From Burkholderiales bacterium (GTDB lineage: Bacteria > Pseudomonadota > Gammaproteobacteria > Burkholderiales > Burkholderiaceae_C), in NCBI GenBank assembly GCA_016213205.1, contig JACRAZ010000099.1, forward strand, positions 186,001 to 250,000: DNA of 64,000 nucleotides. Direction: 5' to 3'. The notes under the pieces are model-generated. The model did no database searches, was not told where the DNA came from, and was given only the letters and a program-made list of their open reading frames with translations. The translations under genes and the position numbers were made by a program. This document shows, piece after piece, positions 1-8,573 of the stretch. How positions within the stretch are numbered: position 1 is the first letter of the stretch; every line of letters begins with the position of its first letter.

Positions 1-1072
1 CCACGGTCATGCGCAGCACCTCGTCGCCGCGCCGCAGGGTGCGCACGATGAACTCGACCGGGATCGACTGCCCGTGCACATCGACGATCTCGGTCTCGTA
101 GGCCAGCTCGGCGCCAGTGCTCATCACCTGCTGCACCCGCGGCTGCTGGTGCGGGGGCACGAACTCGAACACATGGCGGCCCCGCAGTGCCGCCGGGGTG
201 CTGCCCACGAGCGCAGCCATGGGCTCGTTGACATCGGTGATGAAGCCGTCCTTGTGGAACGCGATGCCCTCCACGCTGGCGGCCATGAACTTGGCCATGC
301 GCTCTTCGCTCTGGCGCACCAGGAATTCGGCCTCCCGGTGGCGCGTGATGTCACTGATCAGCACGAACGCGCCGATCGGCAAGCCTTCGGACGAGAGGTG
401 CGGCACCAGGCTGACGTCGATCCAGCGCACGGGCCCCGGGGCAGCCCCCATCTGCCGCACATAGGACACCGTGCGGCGCGCGCGCAGCATCAGGTCCACC
501 TGCGGCTGGATCTCGGCGGCGGCTTCCTCGCCGATCACCTGCGCGAAGGTGCGCCCGACCACCGCCTCGGGGGTCAGGTCGAAGGTGGCTGCGTACTGGC
601 GGTTTGCGTACATGCAGCGCAGCGTGGTGCTGTCGTAGTAGGCGATCAGCACCGGCACGTTGTCGGCCAGCAGGCCGAAGCGCGAAGCCACGGCCTGCGC
701 ATCCTGCGCCGCCTGGTGCAGTGCCGTGCGGTCGGCCAGCAGGCACAGGAAGCTCCCGCTCTGCGGCAGCCAGCGGGCGCTGAGGTCGACCCAGGCCTTG
801 ACGCCGTCGTGCCGCAGCAGCCGCAGCTCGAGCTCGAAATCGCCCTGCTGGTGCAGCGCCGTGAAGAGCTGGGCCCGCCGGTCCGGCGACAGCGCGGCGA
901 ACCAGCCCGTGCCCAGCAGTTCGGCCGCCGTCAGGCCGGTGAGTGCTGTCATGGCGGCATTGACCTGCAGCGCCTGCGCATCGGAGCTCAGCTCGATGGC
1001 GGGCAGCGGCAGCATGTCCCAGCCTTGTGGGGCGGCCGCCAAGCCGCGCGCGGGGCCGTCAGCAGGTTGCAC
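1..1072 (-). CDS. Multi-PAS sensor/signalling protein, 3' part beyond window
   Basis: Partial gene whose 3' end lies beyond the left edge. About 357 codons are readable. They hold three PAS-like modules: one around residues 30-125, a second around 130-250 (VLIAYYDSTT, then VSYVRQMG and WIDVSLVPH), and a third from about 258 (MAKFMAASVEGIAFHKDGFI, then VNEPMAALVG). The second ends in the typical PAS/PAC step LISDITRHREAE. No membrane segment or signal peptide is visible, so sensing is probably cytoplasmic. The third PAS resembles those placed before GGDEF, EAL or kinase output domains in Burkholderiales, but the output domain is not in the window, so the enzymatic class is unknown. The frame closes at a TGA at 1108. 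The start is either GTG at 1072 or ATG at 1015; the ATG is preceded by an AAGG. PAS content is clear, function is not. Confidence 0.7.
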   Translation of the reverse strand, partial: MQPADGPARGLAAAPQGWDMLPLPAIELSSDAQALQVNAAMTALTGLTAAELLGTGWFAALSPDRRAQLFTALHQQGDFELELRLLRHDGVKAWVDLSARWLPQSGSFLCLLADRTALHQAAQDAQAVASRFGLLADNVPVLIAYYDSTTLRCMYANRQYAATFDLTPEAVVGRTFAQVIGEEAAAEIQPQVDLMLRARRTVSYVRQMGAAPGPVRWIDVSLVPHLSSEGLPIGAFVLISDITRHREAEFLVRQSEERMAKFMAASVEGIAFHKDGFITDVNEPMAALVGSTPAALRGRHVFEFVPPHQQPRVQQVMSTGAELAYETEIVDVHGQSIPVEFIVRTLRRGDEVLRMTV

Positions 1073-1143
1073 GATAGGTGTCGAAGCTCTGCAGCGAGGG
1101 CCGGATCATAGCCTCGGGGCCGGGTAAACCCAGGCCCACGGCG

Positions 1144-2001
1144 TCAAGCGCCGGTATCTGAAGGTGTCGGCACCCGGTCGCCGGCCTGGTCCGCCACGTG
1201 CGCGGCCAGGCACAGGTCGGCCCAGGCCCGCGCCTTGTCGGCCGGGCTGCGCAGCAGGTAGGCCGGGTGGTAGGTCACCACCAGCGGCCGGCCGCGCCAG
1301 GTGTGCACCTGGCCGCGCAGGCGGCCGATCGGCTCGGTGCTTGCCAGCAGCGACTGCACCGCGAAGCGGCCCATCGCGAGGATGATCCGCGGTTGCACCA
1401 GCTCGACCTGCCGCTCCAGGAATGGCTGGCAGCGCTGCAGTTCCTCTGGCGCCGGATTGCGGTTGCGTGGCGGCCGGCACTTCAGGGTGTTGGCAATGTA
1501 GACCTGCTGGTTCGGTGCCGCCGGCGCTCGGGTGAGGCCCAGGGCCAGCAACATGCGGTCGAGCAGGCGACCGGCGGCACCCACGAAGGGCTCGCCGCGC
1601 AAGTCCTCCTGTTCACCCGGCGCCTCGCCGACGATCATCCAGTGCGCCCGCTCGTGGCCGACGCCGAACACGGTTTGCGTGCGTGACTCGCACAAGGTAC
1701 AGGCACGGCAGTTGGCTACGGCGTCTCGCAGGGCCGGCCAGTCCAGGCCCGCCACCGGGCTGACGACCGCCTGGCCTTCGGCACGCGGTGCCGATGCAGC
1801 CGCCACCGGCACCGCCGGCCGCTGCGGGGCCGGCGGTGCCGACGCCTCGCCGGACGGACCGGCCCGATCGCTGCCGGGCGATGCCACAGGCACCGCGACC
1901 GGCGCGGGTGGCGCGCCGCCAGGCACCGGCTCGCCCGCCGGGGCCAACAGCTTGAGCCCCATCTCGCGCAGCATGGCCCGCTGGCGTTCATCCCAGCGCA
2001 C
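1144..2001 (-). CDS. Family 4 uracil-DNA glycosylase (4Fe-4S)
   Basis: Excises uracil from DNA at the start of base-excision repair. The protein has 285 residues. Residues 1-85 are a Pro/Ala-rich linker absent from compact family members, and the catalytic domain follows. The four expected iron-sulfur cysteines are present with family spacing: C101 and C104 (CTLC), then C175 (NTLKCRPP) and C191. The uracil-binding motif GEAPGEQED lies at 125-133 and the C-terminal motif TYHPAYLLR at 243-251. It is the last gene of a tsaB-rimI-udg run; its start overlaps the end of rimI by 14 bases, which implies co-transcription. Similar proteins are sometimes annotated as phage-type DNA polymerase N-termini; the cluster and motifs favour a stand-alone family 4 UDG. 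Confidence 0.93.
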   Translation of the reverse strand: MRWDERQRAMLREMGLKLLAPAGEPVPGGAPPAPVAVPVASPGSDRAGPSGEASAPPAPQRPAVPVAAASAPRAEGQAVVSPVAGLDWPALRDAVANCRACTLCESRTQTVFGVGHERAHWMIVGEAPGEQEDLRGEPFVGAAGRLLDRMLLALGLTRAPAAPNQQVYIANTLKCRPPRNRNPAPEELQRCQPFLERQVELVQPRIILAMGRFAVQSLLASTEPIGRLRGQVHTWRGRPLVVTYHPAYLLRSPADKARAWADLCLAAHVADQAGDRVPTPSDTGA

Positions 2002-2482
2002 GGTGGCCTCCCCCGAGTGCGAGGCTCATCACCACCGCGTCTTCACGCTGGCCGCGCGGCGCGGGGTAGTAGCCCTTGCGCCGGCCGACATCCTCGAAAC
2101 CGAACTGCTCGTACAACCGGCGTGCGGGCTGGTTGGCCTCCCGCACCTCGAGCCAGAGCTTGTGGTCGCCGCGCGAGCGCGCGTGCTCGCACAGGCGTTC
2201 CAGCATCGCGCGGGCATGGCCCTGGCGCTGGAACACCGGCGCCACCGTGAGGTTGAGCAGGTGCATTTCCTCGAAGCCGGGCATCGCGACACAGTAGCCG
2301 ATACATCGACCCTCGGCATCGAGGCGCAATTCGGCCAGGTAGCCCGCGGCCAGCGAGTCAATGAAGTTGCCGTGCGTCCAGGGAAAGCTGTAGCAGCGCG
2401 CCTCGATCGCCAGCACGGTGTCCAGGTCGGCGACCGTCATCTCGCGCTGGACCGTCAGGCCTGGCAGCAACTGGGCACTCAT
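1988..2482 (-). CDS. rimI: Ribosomal protein S18-alanine N-acetyltransferase
   Basis: GNAT-family acetyltransferase that modifies the N-terminal alanine of ribosomal protein S18. The 164-residue length suits RimI. The acetyl-CoA-binding motif A is visible as QRQGHA at 85-90, followed by LEVREAN (111-117), the RRLYEQFGF segment with the usual tyrosine (Y124), and RKGYYP (135-140), all in RimI order. The ATG at 2482 overlaps the tsaB stop by four bases (ATGA), so translational coupling is likely. The same frame stays open further upstream, but that part is shadow of tsaB, and the RimI fold begins at MSAQLLPGL. The partner tsaB is its usual neighbour in proteobacteria. Confidence 0.93.
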   Translation of the reverse strand: MSAQLLPGLTVQREMTVADLDTVLAIEARCYSFPWTHGNFIDSLAAGYLAELRLDAEGRCIGYCVAMPGFEEMHLLNLTVAPVFQRQGHARAMLERLCEHARSRGDHKLWLEVREANQPARRLYEQFGFEDVGRRKGYYPAPRGQREDAVVMSLALGGGHRALG

Positions 2483-3201
2483 GGCGCGGCGCCGGCGCGC
2501 TGCAGCACGCGTTCGGCGGTGGTCAGGGCCACCTTGTCGCGCAGGTACAGCGGCAGGGCCTGGTCCGCCGGGATCGCCGCCCCGTCGGCCCAGGCCTGCC
2601 GCGCCAGGCGCGCCAGCGCTGCCGGCCGGTCGTGCTCGAGCGCACGGCGCCAGGCCCCGCCCCAGGGCAGGCGGTCGGCAAACGCCGCCACGGCCGAGCC
2701 GGCCACCCGCGCCGGCGCTTCGGCGGACCACAGGCTCGCCAGTGCCGGCAAGGTGTAGAGCGCGGGGGCATGGGCCACCTGCCAGCGGCCCGCCTCGCGC
2801 CGGTAGGCCGCGGCATAGACCTCGTCCATGCGCGCATCCATCGCCACCCAGTGCAGCGCCTGCGGGTCGGCTGCGGGATGGTGCTGGTGGGCATCGTCGG
2901 CCACCAGCAGCAGGCTGTCGATCGGCAGCACCGGCCGGCCAATGCCGAAGGCCAGCCCCTGGGCCACCGCACAGGCGGTGCGCAGCCCGGTGAAGGCCCC
3001 GGGGCCGTGGCCGAAGCCCACCGCATCCAGCGCCCGCGGCGTGAGGCCCGCATCGGCCAGCAGCGCCAGCGCCTCCGGCACCAAGCGCGCCGAGGCGGCC
3101 GGGCCGCCGGGCGCCAGACGCAGGCGCACGCCCCCGGGCGTGCACAGCGCCAGCGCCATGCAGTCGGTCGACGTATCGAGGGCGAGCAGGGTCGGTTCCA
3201 T
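2479..3201 (-). CDS. tsaB: tRNA threonylcarbamoyladenosine (t6A) protein TsaB
   Basis: Partner of TsaD and TsaE in forming t6A at position 37 of ANN-decoding tRNAs. The 240 residues open with LLALDTSTDCMALAL, the ASKHA-fold phosphate-1-like segment of TsaB, followed by GFGHGPGAFTGLRTA, the family signature. It is the first gene of the tsaB-rimI-udg run. The start at 3201 is only 36 bases from the divergent dacB start. A TACACT hexamer on the minus strand at 3218-3213 could be its -10 element. tsaC, which makes the t6A intermediate, lies 3 kb away on the same strand. Confidence 0.93.
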   Translation of the reverse strand: MEPTLLALDTSTDCMALALCTPGGVRLRLAPGGPAASARLVPEALALLADAGLTPRALDAVGFGHGPGAFTGLRTACAVAQGLAFGIGRPVLPIDSLLLVADDAHQHHPAADPQALHWVAMDARMDEVYAAAYRREAGRWQVAHAPALYTLPALASLWSAEAPARVAGSAVAAFADRLPWGGAWRRALEHDRPAALARLARQAWADGAAIPADQALPLYLRDKVALTTAERVLQRAGAAP

Positions 3202-3237
3202 GGCGGCGCGCCAGTGTAGCCGTGCCATCATCCCGTC

Positions 3238-4731
3238 ATGCCCGTCGCCGCCACCCTGCCGCTGCCGCCGTACCCGGTCCCGGCATCGCAGCCCGGCCGC
3301 CGGCATGGGGGCTGGGCCGTCGGCCTTGCGCTGCTGCGGGCCTGCCTGGCCACCGCAGTGCTGTTGCCCACCGCCGGTGCCGGCGAGGCGCCGCTGCCGG
3401 CCGAGGTGCGAACCGCCCTCGCCCGAGCCCAGGTGCCCGCCGAGGCGCTGAGCGTCGTGGTGCAGGAGGTCGGGGCCGAGCGGCCGCTGCTGGCCTGGCA
3501 GGCGCAGCGCCCGGTGAACCCGGCCTCGCTGTTCAAGCTGGTGACCACCTATGCGGCGCTGGACCTGCTGGGCCCGGCGTTCACCTGGCGCACGCCGGTG
3601 TGGCTGAAGGGGCCGCTGCGCGATGGCGTGCTCGAGGGCGACCTGGTGCTCAAGGGCAGTGGCGACCCGAAACTGGTGGTCGAACGCCTGTGGCTGCTGT
3701 TGCACCGTGTGCAACAGATGGGCGTGCGCGACATCCGTGGCGACATCGTGCTCGACCGCAGTGCCTTCGTGCTGCCGGAGGGTTCGGCCGGCGACTTCGA
3801 CAACGAGCCGCTGCGCCCCTACAACGTGCGTCCCGATGCGTTGCTGCTGTCGTACAAGAGTGTCGTCTACACCTTCACGCCCGATGTGGCGCGGGGCGTG
3901 GCCCGCGTCAGTGCCGAGCCGCCATTGGCCGGGCTGCTGGTCGATGGCCAGGTGGCGCTGGGCGCCGGCCCCTGCGACGACTGGCGCGCCGGGCTGAAGG
4001 CCACCCCAGCCGACCCTGAGCGGATGCGCTTTGCCGGCACCTACCCGGCCAGCTGCGGCGAGCAGAGCTGGCCGCTGGCCTATGCCGACCCGGCCAGCTT
4101 CAACGCCCGCCTGCTGCAGGCCCTGTGGCGTGAACTGGGCGGCAAGCTCGGCGGCAGCGTGCGCAACGGCAGTGCCCCGGCCACGCCACCCAGTTTCGAG
4201 CTCGCCTCGCCGGCGCTGGCCGAGGTGGTGCGCGACATCAACAAGTACAGCAACAACCCGATGGCCCAGCAGCTGTTCCTGACGCTGGGGCTCACCCAGC
4301 GTGGCAGCGGCAGCCCCGAGCAGGCCCGCGCGGTGCTGCGCGACTGGCTGGCGCTGCAGCTGGGCCCGCTGGCCGAGGGCGCGGTGGTCGACAACGGGTC
4401 GGGCCTCTCGCGCGAAACGCGGTTGAGCGCGGACGCGCTGGCGCAGCTGCTGCAATCGGCCTGGCGCAGCCCGGTGATGCCGGAGCTCATCGCCTCGCTG
4501 CCGGTGGCCGGCGTGGATGGCACCGCGCGGCGCGCGCGCGGCGGCGCCGGCCGTGCGCACCTGAAGACCGGCTCGCTCAGGGATGTGGCCGCCGTCGGCG
4601 GCCTGGTGCTGGGCCCGACCGGCCGGCGCCGGGTGGTGGTGGCCATCATCAACCACCCCGGTGCCGAGCTGGCGCGCCCCGCGCTGGACGCCCTGGTGCA
4701 GTGGGCCTACGCCGCGCCGGGCAGCCGGTGA
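3238..4731 (+). CDS. dacB: D-alanyl-D-alanine carboxypeptidase/endopeptidase (PBP4 type)
   Basis: Periplasmic low-molecular-mass class C penicillin-binding protein that trims or cleaves peptidoglycan peptides. The 497 residues contain all three active-site motifs in order: SxxK as SLFK (97-100, in NPASLFKLVTTYAA), SxN as SNN in NKYSNNPMAQQ, and KTG in LKTGSLRDVA near the C-terminus. Residues 25-48 form a signal-peptide-like hydrophobic stretch. The 20 or so Pro-rich residues before it make the N-terminus unusually long, so a later start is possible, though no internal ATG precedes the signal. The gene converges on the SGNH-like lipoprotein gene, with a hairpin between them. Confidence 0.93.
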   Translation: MPVAATLPLPPYPVPASQPGRRHGGWAVGLALLRACLATAVLLPTAGAGEAPLPAEVRTALARAQVPAEALSVVVQEVGAERPLLAWQAQRPVNPASLFKLVTTYAALDLLGPAFTWRTPVWLKGPLRDGVLEGDLVLKGSGDPKLVVERLWLLLHRVQQMGVRDIRGDIVLDRSAFVLPEGSAGDFDNEPLRPYNVRPDALLLSYKSVVYTFTPDVARGVARVSAEPPLAGLLVDGQVALGAGPCDDWRAGLKATPADPERMRFAGTYPASCGEQSWPLAYADPASFNARLLQALWRELGGKLGGSVRNGSAPATPPSFELASPALAEVVRDINKYSNNPMAQQLFLTLGLTQRGSGSPEQARAVLRDWLALQLGPLAEGAVVDNGSGLSRETRLSADALAQLLQSAWRSPVMPELIASLPVAGVDGTARRARGGAGRAHLKTGSLRDVAAVGGLVLGPTGRRRVVVAIINHPGAELARPALDALVQWAYAAPGSR

Positions 4732-4751
4732 CCGTGGCCCAGGCGGCGCCG

Positions 4752-4766
4752 CCGGGTGCAACCCGG
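4752..4766. terminator. Hairpin between convergent dacB and lipoprotein gene
   Basis: CCGGGT, a GCA loop and ACCCGG form a 6-bp stem in the 46-base gap between two convergent stop codons. No T-run follows on either side, so this is a weak candidate for a shared transcription end. Confidence 0.35.
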
Positions 4767-4777
4767 CCCGCAGGCGT

Positions 4778-5785
4778 TCAGAACGGGTTGTTGATCGCGC
4801 GGCTCACGGCCTGCGAGCCGATGGTGCTGTGCACCCGGGGGCTCAGCAGGCGATCGCTGGCCCAGGCATAACCGTCCACCGAGGCACCACTGACCAGGTC
4901 CGCCGCGGCCGTGGTGCAGTTGGGCAGTGCCGCCACGCACACCGCATCGATCACGTTGGAGAAGCCATAGGACGTGGGAAACCTGGCCAGCGCCTGCACC
5001 GTGTCGTCGGTCAGCACCAGGCCGTAGTTGCGGCCATCGAAGCGGGTCTGGTCGATCGTGGTGCGAAGCGCCGCGTTGAACTCGTAGACCAGGTTCGACA
5101 GCCGCGCCGACGCGCCGGCCGAGGTGGTGTTGAGCTTCGTCGCGTAGGGGCTCAATCCGACATTGGGCACCGTGGACACCAGGCCCTTGGCGCCGGTGGC
5201 CAGGATCGTGTTGACGCGCTCGGCCAGCACGGCGCCGCGGCGGCGCGCCTCGCCCACCGCATCGGCCTCGCTCAGCGTGCCGGCGATCACCCGCTCGGAC
5301 AGCTCGATCAGGTCGTTCTGCCCGATCAGGATGGTGACCAGGTCGTTGGACTTGAACCCCTCGCCGCTGGCCTGCTGCTCGGCGATCTGGCTGGCCATGC
5401 CGATCGTCGGGTCGTCGACCTTGGCGCCCACCTTCGCGCGCATCAGGGCCTTGGGCGTGGCCGCATCCTTGTTGCACTCGGCAAACACGAAGCCGTACTG
5501 GGCGGCCACCACCTGCACCCAGTTGGGCTGCAGGGTGCAGTCGCGCACGCCGTTGCTGTCCAGTCCGTTGACCGTGTACTTGCGACCGTTGTTGAGGCCG
5601 TCGTTGACGATCACGCTGGTTTCGTCGCCGAGCACGATCACCCGGCCGGGCTTGAACGGCTCCACCTGCGAGGTGCCGCCACCGCAGGCCGGCAACAGCG
5701 CGGCGATGCCCAGCGCCAGGGTCACGCCGGTGAGCCCGCCGAAGCGGCGCAGAACAGTCAACAGAGTCATAGGGGTTCCAGTCAT
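4778..5785 (-). CDS. SGNH/GDSL-like lipoprotein with altered nucleophile block
   Basis: Predicted outer- or inner-membrane lipoprotein of 335 residues. A hydrophobic N-terminus ends in the lipobox LLPAC (Cys34). The fold is SGNH/GDSL-like: block I is RVIVLGDETSVI (49-60), block III is ILIGQNDLIEL with GQND at 155-158, and the C-terminal acid/His region is SDRLLSPRVHSTIG. In block I the usual GDS serine is replaced by glutamate (GDE), and the canonical DxxH of block V is not evident. Esterase activity is therefore uncertain; a serine two residues later (GDETS) is the only nearby alternative. Start is ATG 5785 or ATG 5770. It lies 21 bases downstream of tsaC and may be co-transcribed with purE-purK-tsaC. 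Confidence 0.75.
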   Translation of the reverse strand: MTGTPMTLLTVLRRFGGLTGVTLALGIAALLPACGGGTSQVEPFKPGRVIVLGDETSVIVNDGLNNGRKYTVNGLDSNGVRDCTLQPNWVQVVAAQYGFVFAECNKDAATPKALMRAKVGAKVDDPTIGMASQIAEQQASGEGFKSNDLVTILIGQNDLIELSERVIAGTLSEADAVGEARRRGAVLAERVNTILATGAKGLVSTVPNVGLSPYATKLNTTSAGASARLSNLVYEFNAALRTTIDQTRFDGRNYGLVLTDDTVQALARFPTSYGFSNVIDAVCVAALPNCTTAAADLVSGASVDGYAWASDRLLSPRVHSTIGSQAVSRAINNPF

Positions 5786-5806
5786 GTCACGGGGCGCGTG
5801 CCTGCG

Positions 5807-6784
5807 TCAGGCAGCGGCACGCCGCAGCCGGTCGCGCACGCCTTCCCAGTCCGGGGTGTCTGGCGGCTGCTCGATCCAGATTTCGCGCGCGCCGGCGGCA
5901 TCGAACTCACGCAGCGCGGCAAACAGCTCGCGGGCCACCGCTGCCGGTGCATCGGGCAGCGCACGCCAGCGCAGGCCCGTTGCCCCGGCGGGGCAGGTGC
6001 GGGAATATACCGCCAGGTCCGACGGCCAGGCCGCGGGCGCCCCGAGCGCCGCCGCCAGCGCGGCAGGCTCGAACAGGCGCACGCGCGCCACTGGCGCGTA
6101 GTGCGACGCCTGGTCGCCCGAGGCACGCGGGGCCTGGGCGTCGCGTGCCAGCACGGGTTGGCCAAGTGCCGCCTCGAGCACTGCGCGGGGCAGCAGCCCG
6201 GGCCGCAGCAGCACCGGCCGGCCGCGCGTGCAATCGACGATGCTCGACTCGATGCCCACCGGGCAGGCCCCGCCGTCCAGCACCCAGAGTTCGTCGCCGA
6301 ACTCGTCGGCCACATGGGACGCCTGGGTGGGGCTCACGCGGCCGAAGCGGTTGGCGCTGGGGGCCGCGATGCCGGCGACGCCCAGTGCGGCGGCACGCTG
6401 CAGCAGGGCCTGGGCCACCGGGTGGGCCGGGCAGCGCAGTCCGATGCTGGCCTGGCCACCCGCGGCCGCCGCACCCACGCCCGGGGCCCGCGGCACGATC
6501 AGCGTGACCGGACCGGGCCAGAAGGCGGCGGCCAGCCGGCGGGCCGGCTCGTCCAGCGTCGCGGCAAAGGCCTGCGCGGCATCGAGCCCGGTCACGTGCA
6601 CGATCAGCGGATGGTCGCTCGGCCGCCCCTTGGCCTCGAAGATGCGGGCCACGGCGGGGTCGTCGTCGGCCCGGGCGCCGAGGCCATACACCGTCTCGGT
6701 GGGAAACGCGACCAGCCGCCCTTCGGCAATGCGCCGTGCCGCCGCCTGCAGGGTGGCCGGGTCGTCACCAGGCAGGATCGGCAT
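5807..6784 (-). CDS. tsaC: L-threonylcarbamoyladenylate synthase (Sua5 type)
   Basis: Makes threonylcarbamoyl-AMP from threonine, bicarbonate and ATP, the first step of t6A tRNA modification. The YrdC domain occupies roughly residues 1-200 with the signatures FPTETVYGLGARA and KGRPSDHPLIVHV. At 325 residues it is clearly the long Sua5 form, with the C-terminal Sua5 domain (about 215-325, from HYAPVARVRLFEP) that short TsaC lacks. It follows purK by 9 bases, so it is probably the third gene of purE-purK-tsaC, an arrangement known from other Burkholderiales. The t6A partner gene tsaB is also in the window. Confidence 0.94.
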   Translation of the reverse strand: MPILPGDDPATLQAAARRIAEGRLVAFPTETVYGLGARADDDPAVARIFEAKGRPSDHPLIVHVTGLDAAQAFAATLDEPARRLAAAFWPGPVTLIVPRAPGVGAAAAGGQASIGLRCPAHPVAQALLQRAAALGVAGIAAPSANRFGRVSPTQASHVADEFGDELWVLDGGACPVGIESSIVDCTRGRPVLLRPGLLPRAVLEAALGQPVLARDAQAPRASGDQASHYAPVARVRLFEPAALAAALGAPAAWPSDLAVYSRTCPAGATGLRWRALPDAPAAVARELFAALREFDAAGAREIWIEQPPDTPDWEGVRDRLRRAAA

Positions 6785-6793
6785 CGCGTGGGG

Positions 6794-7954
6794 TCAGAAA
6801 GGCGGCAGACCCAGCAGCGCCGCGGCCCGCAGCGCGGTGGCGCGGGCTTGGTGTGCATCGGCCGCGGTCACCGTGAGGTGGCCCATCTTGCGGCCGCGGC
6901 GGGCGCTGGTCTTGCCATACAGGTGCAGGTGCACGCCGGGCAGTGCCAGCACCTGCGCCCAGGGCGGGGCGCGTTCGGTGTCGTCGGCCGCGAACCACAG
7001 GTCACCGAGCAGGTTCAGCATCACCGCTGCGGAGTGCTGGCGCGGCTGCACCAGCGGCAGGCCGGTGAGCGTGCGGACCTGCAGCTCGAACTGGCACACA
7101 TCGCAGGCATCGATGGAGTAGTGGCCCGAGTTGTGCGGACGCGGCGCCATCTCGTTGGCCACCAGCGAGCCATCGGCCAGCATGAAGAACTCGACGCACA
7201 GCACGCCGACGTAGTTCAGCGATTCAGCCACGCGGCACGCAGCGTCCACCGCCTGCGCCTGCTGAGCGGTGCCGACATCCGGCGCCGGCACCTGGGTGAC
7301 GGCCAGGATGCCGTCCCGGTGCAGGTTCTGCTGCACCGGCAGCGAGACCACGGTGCCGAACGCATCCCGCGCCACGATGACGCTGAGCTCCAGCGCCAGC
7401 GGCAGGCGCTGCTCCAGCACGCAGGGCACCTGGCCCAGCTGGCCCCAGGCCGCCACCAAGGCGGCGCGGTCTGCCACCGTGCACTGGCCCTTGCCGTCGT
7501 AGCCCAGGCGCGCGGTCTTCAGGATGCCGGGCAGCAGGGCGTCATCCACTGCCGCGAGCTGAGCTTCGGTCTCGATCACCGCATGGGGCGCGCAGGGCAC
7601 GCCGCAGGCAACGAAGTGCGCCTTTTCCGCCGCGCGGTCCTGGCACACGGCCACGGCGTCGGCATCGGGCGCCACCGGCCTGTGTGCCCCCAGCGTGCGC
7701 AAGGCCGGCGCGGGCACGTTCTCGAACTCGGTGGTGATCGCGTCGCTGCGCTGCATCAGCTGCGCCAGGCCTTGTTCGTCCAGGTAGCCGGTCTGCACGT
7801 GGTAGTGCGCCACCAGGCCGGCAGGCGAGGTCACGTCCGGGTCCAGCACCGCGGTGAAGTAGCCCAGCGATTGCGCCGCCTGCACGAACATGCGGCCGAG
7901 CTGGCCACCCCCCATCACGCCCAGCGTGGCGCCAGGGAGCACGGGGCCTTTCAT
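6794..7954 (-). CDS. purK: 5-(carboxyamino)imidazole ribonucleotide synthase
   Basis: ATP-grasp enzyme that converts AIR plus bicarbonate to N5-CAIR in de novo purine synthesis. It has 386 residues, the usual length. The N-terminal nucleotide-binding loop [14 protein letters not shown] is present, as are the ATP-grasp segments [14 protein letters not shown] and the metal site [20 protein letters not shown]. The ATG overlaps the stop of purE by four bases, giving tight coupling with the mutase that uses its product. In many relatives purC lies just upstream of purE; here purC is about 24 kb away. Confidence 0.97.
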   Translation of the reverse strand: MKGPVLPGATLGVMGGGQLGRMFVQAAQSLGYFTAVLDPDVTSPAGLVAHYHVQTGYLDEQGLAQLMQRSDAITTEFENVPAPALRTLGAHRPVAPDADAVAVCQDRAAEKAHFVACGVPCAPHAVIETEAQLAAVDDALLPGILKTARLGYDGKGQCTVADRAALVAAWGQLGQVPCVLEQRLPLALELSVIVARDAFGTVVSLPVQQNLHRDGILAVTQVPAPDVGTAQQAQAVDAACRVAESLNYVGVLCVEFFMLADGSLVANEMAPRPHNSGHYSIDACDVCQFELQVRTLTGLPLVQPRQHSAAVMLNLLGDLWFAADDTERAPPWAQVLALPGVHLHLYGKTSARRGRKMGHLTVTAADAHQARATALRAAALLGLPPF

Positions 7955-8487
7955 TTCAGCTCCGCCGTCATGGCGCGCGCCGCCGCCGTCTGGCGGGCAC
8001 GGAAGGCGTCGAGCCGCTGGCGCAGCTCGGCGTCACCGGTGGCGAGCATGGCCACCGCGAACAGGGCGGCGTTCGCCGCACCGGCCGTGCCGATCGCAAA
8101 GGTGGCCACCGGCACGCCTTTGGGCATCTGCACGATCGAGTGCAGCGAATCCACGCCGCTGAGGTGCCGGCTCGCCACCGGCACGCCCAGCACCGGCACG
8201 GTGGTCTTGGCCGCCAGCATGCCCGGCAGGTGGGCCGCGCCCCCGGCGCCGGCGATGATGGCCTTGAGCCCGCGACCGGCGGCGGCCTCGGCGTAGGCGA
8301 ACATCTCGTCGGGCATGCGATGGGCCGAGACCACGCGGCATTCATGGGGCACGCCAAACTCGGCGAGAATCTGCGCCGCCTGTTGCATGGTTTCCCAGTC
8401 GCTGGACGACCCCATCAGCACGCCGATCACGGCGTCGGCCTGGGGTCCGGTCTGGGGCCCGACCTGGGACACTGGACTGCTTTGCAA
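7951..8487 (-). CDS. purE: N5-carboxyaminoimidazole ribonucleotide mutase
   Basis: Converts N5-CAIR to CAIR in purine synthesis. Class I PurE signatures are clear: [21 protein letters not shown] and [11 protein letters not shown]. The frame is open to an ATG at 8544, but that would add a 35-residue leader unlike any PurE and would leave 29 bases between divergent starts. I prefer a TTG at 8487, preceded by GGAG at 8-base spacing and lying about 35 bases after a TACAAT -10-like hexamer (minus strand, 8529-8524); this gives 178 residues. A GTG at 8472 is a second alternative. First gene of the purE-purK-tsaC run. Confidence 0.93.
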   Translation of the reverse strand: MQSSPVSQVGPQTGPQADAVIGVLMGSSSDWETMQQAAQILAEFGVPHECRVVSAHRMPDEMFAYAEAAAGRGLKAIIAGAGGAAHLPGMLAAKTTVPVLGVPVASRHLSGVDSLHSIVQMPKGVPVATFAIGTAGAANAALFAVAMLATGDAELRQRLDAFRARQTAAARAMTAELK

Positions 8488-8523
8488 GGCTTGCGCTCCG
8501 GCCGTCGAAAGACAAAGCCTTGG

Positions 8524-8529
8524 ATTGTA
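8524..8529 (-). promoter_or_regulatory. Candidate -10 of purE
   Basis: The minus strand reads TACAAT here (5 of 6 matches to TATAAT). It lies inside the longest possible purE frame, supporting a downstream translation start. No good -35 hexamer was found. Confidence 0.35.
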
Positions 8530-8573
8530 GGCGGGCGCCCCCACATGCTTTCGCTGAAGCCGACAACGCCACC

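Noticed and set aside
4583-8296. Very long plus-strand open frame (about 1237 codons)
   Set aside because: It lies opposite tsaC, purK and purE, which match their families perfectly. The translation is Arg/His/Gln-rich without domains, typical of the antisense of GC-rich genes.
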